A program made the translations under genes and the position numbers. The notes under the pieces were generated by a model that was not told where the DNA came from, searched no databases, and saw only the letters and a list, made by a program, of their open reading frames with translations. Below are positions 42,735-50,912 of a stretch of DNA of 64,000 bases, piece by piece. Every line of letters starts with the position of its first letter. Position 1 is the first letter of the stretch. Source of the stretch: Leadbetterella sp. (lineage in GTDB: Bacteria; Bacteroidota; Bacteroidia; Cytophagales; Spirosomataceae). The stretch lies in NCBI GenBank assembly GCA_019638185.1, contig JAHBUH010000007.1, positions 1 through 64,000 on the forward strand. The letters are read 5' to 3'.

Positions 42735-43080
42735 AGGTTTTATCTGGTTATAAAATCGGAGTTTTCGGAGCGCATTAAAAAGGCAGAAGCCGAACCTTTA
42801 CGAACTCTATATTGGCGGAACTTGGCAGTAAATGGCAGATGGTTGGATGTCTGCAGTTTTGGAAAAACTTGGAAAAACTTGGACATCTCCCGCGAGTCTG
42901 TTTTGGCAAAAAGTGGCAAAATATGGCAAGAATGCTCACTTGTACTGGTAGAGGCTTGATCTATGGAAAAATCCGAGTTTTCCGAGATATATAAAAAGGG
43001 GAACCACAATCTAAACCTTACAAAACCTGTCAAAATCGAAAAAAGAGTTTCAATAATTGGATAATTCAACGATGTGTTTA
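42735..43080. repeat. Gene-free stretch with short direct repeats
   Basis: No gene is supported here. TTGGAAAAAC is repeated in tandem around 42855-42885, and TGGCA words recur at short intervals (about 42820-42842 and 42903-42928). The plus strand reads like scattered coding fragments (FWKNLEKLG, GKKWQNMARM) in shifting frames, suggesting a decayed repetitive gene. Confidence 0.4.
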
Positions 43081-43088
43081 TACTTTTG
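43057..43088 (+). promoter_or_regulatory. Promoter of secreted protein gene
   Basis: TTG at 43057-43059, then 21 bases, then TACTTTTG at 43081-43088, matching the Bacteroidota consensus, 19 bases before the start at 43108. A private promoter suggests expression in the dormant state. Confidence 0.6.
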
Positions 43089-43107
43089 GATTGTAAACCA
43101 TTAAAGT

Positions 43108-43866
43108 ATGAAACACCTTACCCTGCTACTGTTTTTGATTTCCCTCTCCGCCTCCGCCCAGGATAAAATAAAATTTATTGATGGCCGAACCCTCGAAACA
43201 AAGATTATTGAGGTAAGTACAAAAGAGGTAAAATACAAGATGTTCAATTACCTCGACGGTCCAACTCATGTAACTTCCAAAAAGGAGATAAGCGAAATCG
43301 AATACCAGAACGGGGATAAAGATAATTTTAATCTGACAGATAAGGAGATCGAAAGTAAAAAAGCGAAATTTACCCGCCACATCGAGGTTGGAGCTCTTCC
43401 CGGTGTAGGACATTACTATAACGAATATATGGGAACCTCCGCAATCCCGGGAGTAACCTTTAATAACCGGCTATTTATTGGCTTTGGTGTAGGATTTTAT
43501 TACACGTACTTATTAACGGACTATTATGCGCATAGAAAGGATTTCTCTAATATAGAGGCCTTAACAATGCCCTTTTATTTAAACACCCAGCTATACATAA
43601 CAAAAACAAAAGTCAGTCCATTTCTTAACCTTTCAGCAGGGCTTAATTATATAAACGCTGACGGAATTAACTATTCCCACCCTTTTGGTGAGGCTGGACT
43701 AGGAATAAACGGTCAATTAAAGAGAAATTTAGGATTATATCTGATAGGAGGATGGAACGTATATAATTACAAATACACCAGACATTCTGATGCTACGATT
43801 TTCGGAATCTCCGAAAAGACAGAACCGCTTAGCGCAATATCTGTTCGCCTCGGGTTTAAGTTTTAA
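43108..43866 (+). CDS. Secreted beta-barrel-like protein, element cargo
   Basis: A 252-aa protein with a signal peptide (LLFLISLSASAQ). Residues 18-75 repeat the small domain of the host-islet protein at 2883-3401 (QDKIKFIDGR ... VKYKMF ... SKKEISEIEYQNG). The rest (90-252) has alternating strands and ends in an aromatic (RLGFKF), like an 8-strand outer-membrane barrel. It is probably an outer-membrane protein displayed by the lysogen. Surface change or exclusion is a guess. Confidence 0.6.
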   Translation: MKHLTLLLFLISLSASAQDKIKFIDGRTLETKIIEVSTKEVKYKMFNYLDGPTHVTSKKEISEIEYQNGDKDNFNLTDKEIESKKAKFTRHIEVGALPGVGHYYNEYMGTSAIPGVTFNNRLFIGFGVGFYYTYLLTDYYAHRKDFSNIEALTMPFYLNTQLYITKTKVSPFLNLSAGLNYINADGINYSHPFGEAGLGINGQLKRNLGLYLIGGWNVYNYKYTRHSDATIFGISEKTEPLSAISVRLGFKF

Positions 43867-43929
43867 TAAAACCCATGAATATCCTTGAAAAGCTACGGGC
43901 GACCGTAGGTAAATACTTATAACTGTTAT

Positions 43930-44280
43930 ATGACTCTTTACAAATACTATCCGGAGAATGTAAATTCCCTAAAAGCGATTGCTAATAGAGGATTTTGGTG
44001 TGGATCTCCTTTGAAACAAAATGATCCAAATGACTCTCTCAATGTCTCTATACCAAAAGTAGATCAAAAGGAGGTAATTAAATTGTTATTAGAAAGTAAG
44101 GTAGGGGAATATCCAAATCTCTCCGGATACTTGTTAAGTATGGCTACTAAACCTCAGGAAATTAGCAAACATACACGCAATTTTATTTTGAAGATTTAGT
44201 AAAAGATAAAGGAAGCAAGATGGTTTAATCTTTTTCAAGAATACTCTACTCCCCTTTAACCGATAAGCAATAGTTGGTCG
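43930..44280 (+). pseudogene. Truncated DUF2971 gene
   Basis: The first 89 codons encode the start of a DUF2971 protein (LYKYYPENVNSLKAIANRGF, then LKQNDPND), normally 200-300 aa. After a frame change near 44180 the sequence continues with family-like EDLVKDKGSKMV, then a stop, then SFSRILYSPL. It has therefore decayed. DUF2971 genes are common in defence and mobile regions. Confidence 0.6.
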
Positions 44281-44312
44281 GTAGGGATATATTTATAAAG
44301 ACAATCAACAAT

Positions 44313-45044
44313 ATGAAATCAATTATATTCCTGCTTTTCCTTCTTCTAACTGTTTTATCTGTCGCAGCACAAAAGAAAGCAGCGCCCAAAATAGACACAA
44401 TAATTAAGGAAGTACCAGTATACTCGAAGATCCAAGCAGATAGTTTGCATCAGGTCTATTTTGAAATACTGAAGAGTACGAATGAGCAGCTAAATAATTA
44501 TTGGACACCGGTTAACTGGAGTTTTACTTGGTTATCAATATTAATGGCTGTTTTGGGGTTGCTTTTTGCCGGAGGGTCCATTTGGGCCGGGATTTTCATT
44601 TATAGGCAAGGTGCTGACTTTCGGAGAGAAAGAGAACGGTTGTTTGAAGGGTTTAGCAAGCAAAGGGACGAACTTTTACAGGGTGCAGAGCAGCAAATTA
44701 ACGATCGTGTGCAAGAATTTGACGGATTAAAAGAAAGTGCGAATATTTTGATTAAAACAATAGAAACTGAAGGAAAGGAAAAAGTAAAAGAGGCTGCGGA
44801 AAAAATGTTAGAAAGGATACAACAGGCGGAGACTAGGATAGCAACACCATCTCCTGCACCGACTCCCGAACGAAAGCCAGTAGTGTCATTTGGACTTAAA
44901 CCTATGGTTAAAGTAAATTTACAATGTCCTAAATGCGGATTTATGAAGGAATATACTTTCCCACCTGGTACAAATCCAACCAAAGCTCGTTTCTCTATTA
45001 AATGTGAGAACTGCGGAGAGCACGTTAATTTAGTTGTTGTTTAA
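44313..45044 (+). CDS. Membrane coiled-coil protein with C-terminal zinc ribbon
   Basis: A 243-aa protein from ATG 44313. Order: signal-like helix (1-20), periplasmic segment, a transmembrane helix (LSILMAVLGLLFAGGSIWAG), a coiled coil of about 80 residues (RERERLFEGFSKQRDELLQG ...), a proline-rich linker, and a zinc ribbon (CPKCG ... CENCG). If the first helix is cleaved or inserted, the coiled coil and ribbon lie in the cytoplasm. No family recognised. It could be a membrane-anchored sensor, possibly of defence type. Confidence 0.55.
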   Translation: MKSIIFLLFLLLTVLSVAAQKKAAPKIDTIIKEVPVYSKIQADSLHQVYFEILKSTNEQLNNYWTPVNWSFTWLSILMAVLGLLFAGGSIWAGIFIYRQGADFRRERERLFEGFSKQRDELLQGAEQQINDRVQEFDGLKESANILIKTIETEGKEKVKEAAEKMLERIQQAETRIATPSPAPTPERKPVVSFGLKPMVKVNLQCPKCGFMKEYTFPPGTNPTKARFSIKCENCGEHVNLVVV

Positions 45045-45096
45045 AATAGTACTTTTATCATATTATTCAACAACTTCCACATTTGGGAATTTTATT

Positions 45097-45104
45097 TATC
45101 TTTG
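45097..45104 (+). promoter_or_regulatory. -7 box TATCTTTG of higBA
   Basis: TATCTTTG matches TAnnTTTG and lies 7 bases before the higB start at 45112, giving a very short leader. Confidence 0.5.
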
Positions 45105-45111
45105 TGCTGTT

Positions 45112-45408
45112 ATGAGAATATTCACCAAAGGGACACTGGCAAAGTTTTGGAACATCTATCCCGATGCGTACCCGTCATTAAAGACGTGGTTTGATGTGGT
45201 AGAGGAAACAGACTTTAAAACTCCAAATGAGGTGATTAAGCTATTCAAAGGAGCTGACACGGTAGGAAACGGCCGAATTGTATTCAATATTTGCCGCAAT
45301 AAGTACAGGATGATTGCAAAGTTCGAGTATGACAGAGGGTTTGTTTTTATCAGGTTCATAGGCACCCATAAAGAGTACGACAAGATAGAGGATATAAAAA
45401 ACATCTGA
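45112..45408 (+). CDS. higB: HigB-like mRNA interferase toxin
   Basis: A 98-residue toxin of the HigB/RelE superfamily (start at 45112, not the longer frame at 45034, which overlaps the previous gene and the promoter). Typical features: AKFWNIYPDAYPSLKTWFDV, GNGRIVFNICRNKYRMIAKF, and FIRFIGTHKEYDKI at the end. HigB cleaves mRNA at the ribosome. The toxin gene comes first, as usual for higBA, 2 bases before higA. Confidence 0.88.
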   Translation: MRIFTKGTLAKFWNIYPDAYPSLKTWFDVVEETDFKTPNEVIKLFKGADTVGNGRIVFNICRNKYRMIAKFEYDRGFVFIRFIGTHKEYDKIEDIKNI

Positions 45409-45410
45409 TT

Positions 45411-45794
45411 ATGAATATTGAAGATATAAAAATCAAACCCATCGTAACAGAGGAGGACTTTGAGGAGGCCAGCCAGATTATTGAGGCTTTGGTTGATGCG
45501 GATATGATAGAGGACGAAGCCCAAAGAACAAAGGCCCTGAACATTTTGGAAGCCATTACCGTACTAGCCATTGATTATGAGAAAAAACACTACCCTATGC
45601 CTCCGCTGGATCCGATAGAGGCCATTAAACAGCGTATGGAAATGCTAAATTTGAACCAAAAGGATATTGCCCGTTATTTTGGCGGAGAAAACCGGGTTTC
45701 CGAGGTTCTGAACAAAAAAAGGCAGCTTACTTTAAATATGGCTAAGAAGCTCCATAAGCACTTTGGTATTCCGGCCGAGGTATTACTTGCCTGA
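45411..45794 (+). CDS. higA: HigA-like antitoxin, XRE family
   Basis: A 127-residue antitoxin with an acidic helical N-terminal part and a C-terminal HTH (IKQRMEMLNLNQKDIARYFG, then NRVSEVLNKKRQLTLNMAK). This longer HigA form pairs with HigB of this type in Bacteroidota. It would neutralise HigB and repress the operon. The pair lies next to attR, where it stabilises the element. Confidence 0.88.
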   Translation: MNIEDIKIKPIVTEEDFEEASQIIEALVDADMIEDEAQRTKALNILEAITVLAIDYEKKHYPMPPLDPIEAIKQRMEMLNLNQKDIARYFGGENRVSEVLNKKRQLTLNMAKKLHKHFGIPAEVLLA

Positions 45795-45862
45795 ACCGGT
45801 TTGAGGCTCCGGGGCAATTCTAGAATGTCAGTAATCCTACTCAAAAACTACTAATTCAGTTG

Positions 45863-45884
45863 TTTTTGTACCTTATTTGTACCC
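45863..45884 (+). promoter_or_regulatory. Putative integrase arm-type site, right end
   Basis: Contains TGTACCTTATTTGTACC, a near copy of the left-end TGTACCTTTATTGTACC, 38 bases inside attR. Confidence 0.5.
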
Positions 45885-45921
45885 TAAAATCATAATCATC
45901 TAATAATCAACACCCATTACT

Positions 45922-45944
45922 TTTTGTATTGGAAAGTAACCGGG
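45922..45944 (+). repeat. attR, 23-bp direct repeat
   Basis: Identical to the mnmE-end repeat at 21139-21161. It marks the right boundary; DNA beyond it is host chromosome. Confidence 0.92.
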
Positions 45945-46120
45945 TGGCATACTTTTTTATATCAAAATAGTATAGGAAAAACATTCAGCTAAAGATTGGG
46001 CATTTTCCAGCCCTTGATAGCAGCGTATATTAACAGTTGCAAAATCCCGAGTGAATCCCGGAAAAAGAAAATAGAAAGGGCACTATACCGCACTAGTAAA
46101 GAACTTTTGAAAGTTTCTTC

Positions 46121-47047
46121 TTAATTGACAACATCCTGAAGTTTAACCCTCGTCTTATAAATTTTACTGGATCCGTTTTCGCTGCCTGAGATATAGGACT
46201 GGTAATCTTTCAGGTTCCTGAATTTTCGGGGGGAGAGGTGGCTTCTGCGGCTGGTAAAATAGAGGGTCTCTGTCTGGCTGTCATAAAAAGGACAATATTC
46301 CATGTACCGGGTATTTATGGTGTTGCCCAGGTTTTGAGCAGTTTGCCATTCTCCTTTTTCATCTTTTTTTGAAAGGTATAAGTCGCCGCTTCCGAAGCCG
46401 TCTTTTGCATCGTATTTCGTATAAATTAATATACGCTCATCGCGGGAGATGAAGGCGTTAAATTCATAGCCTCCGCTGTTGATCTGGGTACTGAGGAGAA
46501 CAGGGGCGGAATATTCTTTTCCGTTCCATTGGCAATAATAGATATCGTCTTTCCCCAGGCCTGATTTGGCGTCCATAGTAAAATACAGGTTATTATTGTC
46601 GGAAAGGGTGGGGTAAAACTCATCATTTTCACTGTTTACGGGAGCACCTATATTGATCGGTTCTGACCATTCACTGTTTTTATCTTTTCTTTCCACATAC
46701 CAGATATCAAAATCACTTTTTAGGGTATCGGACGACGTTTTAGGGCGGTCAGATGCAAAATACAGCCTTTTGCCGTCACCGGATAAGAAGGGTTCCAGGT
46801 AGGAATAACCGTCACAGAAGGGGAGCAACTCCGGGTTTTTCCATTTCTTGTTTTTCACGCGTACAATCTGCGATAAGTCCTGGCCGGGGCTTTGAACAGT
46901 AAAATAGGCCTCCTCTCCATGGGGTGAAATACAAAAGTCGCGTATGTTTTGAAATGGGTTTAAATCAGGACTCACCAACTCGATGTTTTGGGCCCCTGCC
47001 GATCCTGAAATAAGAATCGTAAATAGGAAGATTGCCGGTATTTTCAT
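46121..47047 (-). CDS. PD40/TolB-like beta-propeller protein, secreted
   Basis: A 308-aa protein with a signal peptide (FTILISGSAGAQ). It carries at least four PD40/WD40-like blades with the pattern LSGDGKRLYFASDR, LSDNNNLYFTMDAKSG and ISRDERILIYTKYD. Such propellers are frequent envelope proteins in Bacteroidota, with binding rather than catalytic roles. It is monocistronic. Confidence 0.8.
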   Translation of the reverse strand: MKIPAIFLFTILISGSAGAQNIELVSPDLNPFQNIRDFCISPHGEEAYFTVQSPGQDLSQIVRVKNKKWKNPELLPFCDGYSYLEPFLSGDGKRLYFASDRPKTSSDTLKSDFDIWYVERKDKNSEWSEPINIGAPVNSENDEFYPTLSDNNNLYFTMDAKSGLGKDDIYYCQWNGKEYSAPVLLSTQINSGGYEFNAFISRDERILIYTKYDAKDGFGSGDLYLSKKDEKGEWQTAQNLGNTINTRYMEYCPFYDSQTETLYFTSRRSHLSPRKFRNLKDYQSYISGSENGSSKIYKTRVKLQDVVN

Positions 47048-47152
47048 TTGTATAAAATACTTTCTTCAATATTAGCTATATATTTCATTGATTATGTATG
47101 TTTTATCAAAAAAACAGGATAATCTTCATGAAATGACGGACCGGCAGTTAAT

Positions 47153-47815
47153 TTACCGGAAGTAGACATTCAGGTGATCCACCCACAGCTCGCGGTAATC
47201 CGATACCACCAGGTCTGCCAGGGTATAATCCTGCATGTGGGTGTGCGGACTTTTATAAGCAGCGCAGAAGATCCCGGCCCGGTGAGCGGCCACAATGCCG
47301 TTTGTGGCATCTTCTATGACCATACAGTTTTCCAGGGGTTCATCGGCCAGGGCGGCGGCGCGGATGAAAATCTCGGGGTTAGGTTTGGAGGCCTGGAGGT
47401 CGGCGCCGCTGATGCGGCCTGTGAAGTAGGGGTCCAGCCCGAAACGGTCAAAGACCATGGCGATGGTGTTCCGGGTGGCGGAAGAGGCTACTACCAGCTT
47501 GATACCTTCTTCATGGTAATGGCTGATCAGTTCTCTTACGCCGGGGAGAAGGTCAAATTCCGTGTCGTTATAAAACAGGTCCCGGAAGTAGTTCCGTTTG
47601 GCCTCCATGATGGATTCCGGGCTTGTGTTCAGCGCAAATATATCGATGAGCCGTTCTGCGATATGCCGGGTGGCGGCCCCTGAAAAGGAATAGTACATTT
47701 CCTTCGGAACATGAATGCCCAGGTCTTCAAAAACCATGTGGAAGGCTTTTCTATGGAGAGGTTCGGAGTCTACGATCACCCCATCCATGTCAAACAAAAC
47801 TGCTTTTAAGGCCAT
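47153..47815 (-). CDS. HAD hydrolase, beta-phosphoglucomutase-like
   Basis: A 220-aa HAD-superfamily enzyme of the subclass IA type. Motif I is FDMDGVIVDSE (nucleophile Asp9 and Asp11), motif II VVASSATRN, motif III KPNPEIF and motif IV MVIEDATNG. Relatives are beta-phosphoglucomutases or sugar-phosphate phosphatases. Lying beside a glycan-utilisation locus, it may act on a released sugar phosphate, but it is separated from that locus by about 200 bases. Confidence 0.85.
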   Translation of the reverse strand: MALKAVLFDMDGVIVDSEPLHRKAFHMVFEDLGIHVPKEMYYSFSGAATRHIAERLIDIFALNTSPESIMEAKRNYFRDLFYNDTEFDLLPGVRELISHYHEEGIKLVVASSATRNTIAMVFDRFGLDPYFTGRISGADLQASKPNPEIFIRAAALADEPLENCMVIEDATNGIVAAHRAGIFCAAYKSPHTHMQDYTLADLVVSDYRELWVDHLNVYFR

Positions 47816-48018
47816 ATACTTTGTGCTTAATTCTGCTGCAAAGGTCCGGGTTAAAAGCGAAAATCCGGCGGGGTGATGGAAATTCAGTGAAATAATATAA
47901 CAAGTTCAAGGGAAAATAACATCCCTCCCCCATGTGTGCGGGCAGATTCCGGAGCCTCGGGCCTCAGGTTTTCAGAGTATACAGGCCGGTTTTTTACCCG
48001 GGGACTATAGGGTAGCTG

Positions 48019-49467
48019 CTAATTTTCGCGGGGCAGCCGTGCTTTCACTTTTTCCAGGTAAGCCAGTAATTCCTCCTTCAGCCGGGCGGCGGTATCCGGG
48101 TCTGAACCACTGAGGTCATTTTGCTCCCGGATGTCGTTTTCCAGGTCATACAGTTCCACGCGCTTATCCTCGTAAAAGTAGAGGAGCTTGTATTTCCCTT
48201 TTCGCAGGGACGACTGCGGATAAGTAGCGCTGATATAGCCGTCTTCCACACCGATTTCCTCCGGTGCCTTATTCTTCGGGTTACCTTCCGGGTGATAGTA
48301 GGGTAAATGCCAGATCATAGACCGGTTTTTAAGCTGACCCGAGCCTTTCAGCAAGGGAACGAAAGACGTGCCGTCCATACTGTCACTGCTTTTCCCGCTA
48401 GCCAGCTCCCGGAAGGTGGGGAAAAAATCGGTCTGGATCACCGGAGTAGAGCAGACGGAGTTAGCCGGCACCACTCCCGGGTAGCGGACCAGCATAGGCA
48501 CCCGCACTCCGCCTTCATACAGGTTCCATTTGCTTCCCCGGAGCGGGCGGTTAAAAGCAAATTCCGGCATACCGCCGTTATCGGATGTAAAAACCACCAT
48601 CGTATTTTCATCTACAGCTTCCAGCAATTGACCTACGTAATGATCAAATGCCTCCACAAAAGCGGCATACCGGATCCGCTTGGCAGAATAATGGAGCCCC
48701 ATTTTCTCCGCCTTGACCGTGTATTTCCCGATCAGCCACTCCAGTGTGGTATCCAGCGGAGTATGCACATAGTAATGACTTACGAAAAGGAAAAACGGTT
48801 TTTCATACTTCTTTTTGAGGTAGGAAACCGCTTTTGTAGTGAGCTCATCCTCCGGAAATTCACCTTCTTTCAACTTTCCATACCGGTTGGCCCGGCCCCA
48901 GGCCCCGGTGGCATCTTCTGCCCAGTCGAAACCCTGTTTCTGAGGACCAAATTCCGGATTCCAGCCGTTATACACCTGGTGGTGGGAAGCCACATGCCAT
49001 TTCCCCACCAGGGCCGTGGTGTACCCGGCGGTTTTCAGCATTTCGGCCACAGTCACTTCTTCCAGGGGGAGATTCAGGGTAAAAGGAGGCGGAATCAGGG
49101 CTTTGTTCTTAAATTTATTAGTCCAGGCGGTATCCGCCCACCTATATTGATCCTGCGGATATTTGGTTACAAATTCAAAATTCAGACGCGCCGGCGATTT
49201 CCCGGTAAGCAGGGCGGCGCGTGAAGGAGAACATAGCGGGGCTGACGCATAGGCATTCGTAAATTTCATGGATTGGGAAGCCAGCTTATCCAGGTGTGGC
49301 GTTTCAATAAAATCAGCACCGTACTCTTTCCCATAGCAATGCAAATCGGAATACCCCAGGTCATCGGCGTAGATGAGCAGGATATTGGGTGGCCGGGAAG
49401 TGGTCTTTTGCGCCACTGCAGAAGACCAAAATCCCATTAACAGCCCGATTATTACCAGATATTTCAT
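48019..49467 (-). CDS. Secreted sulfatase
   Basis: A 482-aa type I sulfatase with a signal peptide. The active-site motif C79-S-P-S-R gives the formylglycine after maturation (cys-type, needing an anaerobic SME or FGE, neither seen here). NILLIYADDLGYSD provides metal ligands and GKWH and FTSDNGG are present. It would remove sulfate from glycans. It follows the BNR and DUF3748 genes, and its leader (GCTAAAATTTTACACTTATG) resembles that of the BNR gene at 53297. Confidence 0.9.
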   Translation of the reverse strand: MKYLVIIGLLMGFWSSAVAQKTTSRPPNILLIYADDLGYSDLHCYGKEYGADFIETPHLDKLASQSMKFTNAYASAPLCSPSRAALLTGKSPARLNFEFVTKYPQDQYRWADTAWTNKFKNKALIPPPFTLNLPLEEVTVAEMLKTAGYTTALVGKWHVASHHQVYNGWNPEFGPQKQGFDWAEDATGAWGRANRYGKLKEGEFPEDELTTKAVSYLKKKYEKPFFLFVSHYYVHTPLDTTLEWLIGKYTVKAEKMGLHYSAKRIRYAAFVEAFDHYVGQLLEAVDENTMVVFTSDNGGMPEFAFNRPLRGSKWNLYEGGVRVPMLVRYPGVVPANSVCSTPVIQTDFFPTFRELASGKSSDSMDGTSFVPLLKGSGQLKNRSMIWHLPYYHPEGNPKNKAPEEIGVEDGYISATYPQSSLRKGKYKLLYFYEDKRVELYDLENDIREQNDLSGSDPDTAARLKEELLAYLEKVKARLPREN

Positions 49468-49591
49468 AAGTGTAAAATTTTAGCTTTGAGTCGGGCAACG
49501 TTCCGCCAGGTGACACCTCACCGGCCCATCAATAACAAGCCGAGGGCCGCAACCCAGTCATCCGCCCGCTGCTCTAACCACTAACAGCCAT

Positions 49592-50911
49592 TCACAGCCT
49601 CACCTTCCTGATCTGCAGAAACGCCTCCCCCTTACCATTCTTCACATACTGATTATACACCAGCATATCCCCCTGAGGCGAGAAGCAGGGAGCACCGGTC
49701 ACCTTCCCGTCCGCATCTGAGTGATGGGTCAGCTGCACCGATTCTTCCTTCCCGATATCCAGGATATGCACCTGGTTAGCGCCCACATAGCTGATCTTTT
49801 CACCGTCAGGACTTACATTGAAGGCAAAATCCACTGAGAAAGGATTCCGGGTAAGATACCGGGTCCCCCCGGTCCGGATCTCTATCTGAATGATCTGATC
49901 ATGGCCCTTCTCATCCTTTGCCAATGCGTAAATATACTGGCCCTGCGGATCAGAACGCAGCCAGTGACGGGTATCCGACAGGCCTTTTTCCGAGAAGGTG
50001 AGCCTCTTCTGCCGGATGCCGGCCGGCACGCGGGGGCGCTCTCCCGCCTCCCCTACCGCCTGAGAATCGGCCAGGATTTTTTGGGGATCAATTTCCACCA
50101 GGAACACTTCAGTCACCTGCCGGCCTTCTGCGTTCCGGGTATGCCCCTGGAAGGCCAGTACGTACGGATGTTCACGTCCTTCCCTGTCGGTATAACCGTT
50201 TACCCAGCATTCATCAAAAGCCTTGCTGATCTCATCCGAGCCGGGTACGGGCTTCCTCACCACATCAGTCACGATAGCGGAATAGTATTTCCCGCTATTA
50301 TTTCCCGGCGCGCTGTCTACCTGTACGCCCGGGGCATACGGCACCATAACCCCCACTACCCGCAGGTCAGGGTCTGCCAGCTCGTCATTGTAGGTAAAGC
50401 TGATCAGCTGGCCGTCAGCGCTCCACGCGTGCGAGTGCGTACCACCCCGGAGCGAGCCGGGCGTGTAGGGAAAAGTGACGTCCCGGGCATCCATCATCAC
50501 CGGCTGAAAGGCTTGATGCATATCAATTCCCACACCTGTTCTCCGGCTCATGCCGTACGGCTTCTCCCGGCTGGCATGCGCCAAACCGTGAATAAAAATC
50601 ACAAAATCCTTAACCGGGCTGAAAGAAGCTGCGCCCACGCCCGGCCCGTAGACCGTAGCGTTCTGCGTTTCATAAATGGTGCTTTCCTCCCCGGTAGAAA
50701 CGTTAACCACGCCGATGGAGCGGGTTTCGCCTATTTTGGTGTCGTCATTCCGGGCGTCAAATACGATCCATTGGCCGTCCGGTGAAAAAACACCGTGGTG
50801 ATGAAGGGTGTGTCCCATGGCTGACCGGGTAAGCAGCTCACTGGGTTTGTGGGTTATAGTCATACAACTCTGGCAGCTGATAAAAATAGTTATGAATGAT
50901 CTTAACGTCAT
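49592..50911 (-). CDS. DUF3748 (YidR-like) beta-propeller protein
   Basis: A 439-aa protein with propeller repeats (GVFSPDGQWIVFDARNDD, HAWSADGQLISFTYND, NVSPDGEKISYVGAN, CFSPQGDMLVYNQY). The HHHGVFSPDGQW start and the overall length match DUF3748/YidR proteins, of unknown biochemical function and often found in sugar-utilisation loci. It starts 1 base after the BNR gene ends, so they are co-transcribed. Confidence 0.75.
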   Translation of the reverse strand: MTLRSFITIFISCQSCMTITHKPSELLTRSAMGHTLHHHGVFSPDGQWIVFDARNDDTKIGETRSIGVVNVSTGEESTIYETQNATVYGPGVGAASFSPVKDFVIFIHGLAHASREKPYGMSRRTGVGIDMHQAFQPVMMDARDVTFPYTPGSLRGGTHSHAWSADGQLISFTYNDELADPDLRVVGVMVPYAPGVQVDSAPGNNSGKYYSAIVTDVVRKPVPGSDEISKAFDECWVNGYTDREGREHPYVLAFQGHTRNAEGRQVTEVFLVEIDPQKILADSQAVGEAGERPRVPAGIRQKRLTFSEKGLSDTRHWLRSDPQGQYIYALAKDEKGHDQIIQIEIRTGGTRYLTRNPFSVDFAFNVSPDGEKISYVGANQVHILDIGKEESVQLTHHSDADGKVTGAPCFSPQGDMLVYNQYVKNGKGEAFLQIRKVRL

Positions 50912-50912
50912 A

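Larger units (their letters stand above)
21139..45944 (+). mobile_element. 24.8-kb integrated element at the mnmE 3' end (satellite- or prophage-like)
   Basis: The boundaries are two identical 23-bp direct repeats (21139-21161 and 45922-45944), the left one overlapping the end of mnmE. Order: excisionase-like gene, tyrosine integrase, unknown 421-aa gene, a small minus-strand operon, replication genes with an iteron array, small genes, a 1177-aa tape-measure-like protein, HD hydrolase, Panacea TA pair, minus-strand unknowns with a Cro/C1 repressor, an early operon of small genes, palindrome clusters, secreted proteins and HigBA. No terminase, portal, major capsid, protease, tail tube, baseplate or lysin is recognisable, and no conjugation or mobilisation gene either. 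Confidence 0.9.

Noticed and set aside
42660-42959. 99-codon plus-strand frame in palindrome cluster 2
   Set aside because: It runs through several hairpins and repeat words, has no ribosome site and no family similarity.
21139-45944. Integrative conjugative or mobilisable element
   Set aside because: No relaxase, coupling protein or Tra/Trb-type gene is recognisable; replication and tape-measure genes are phage-like.
48307-49224. A 305-codon plus-strand frame opposite the sulfatase
   Set aside because: No protein-like pattern and it lies over the catalytic part of the sulfatase.
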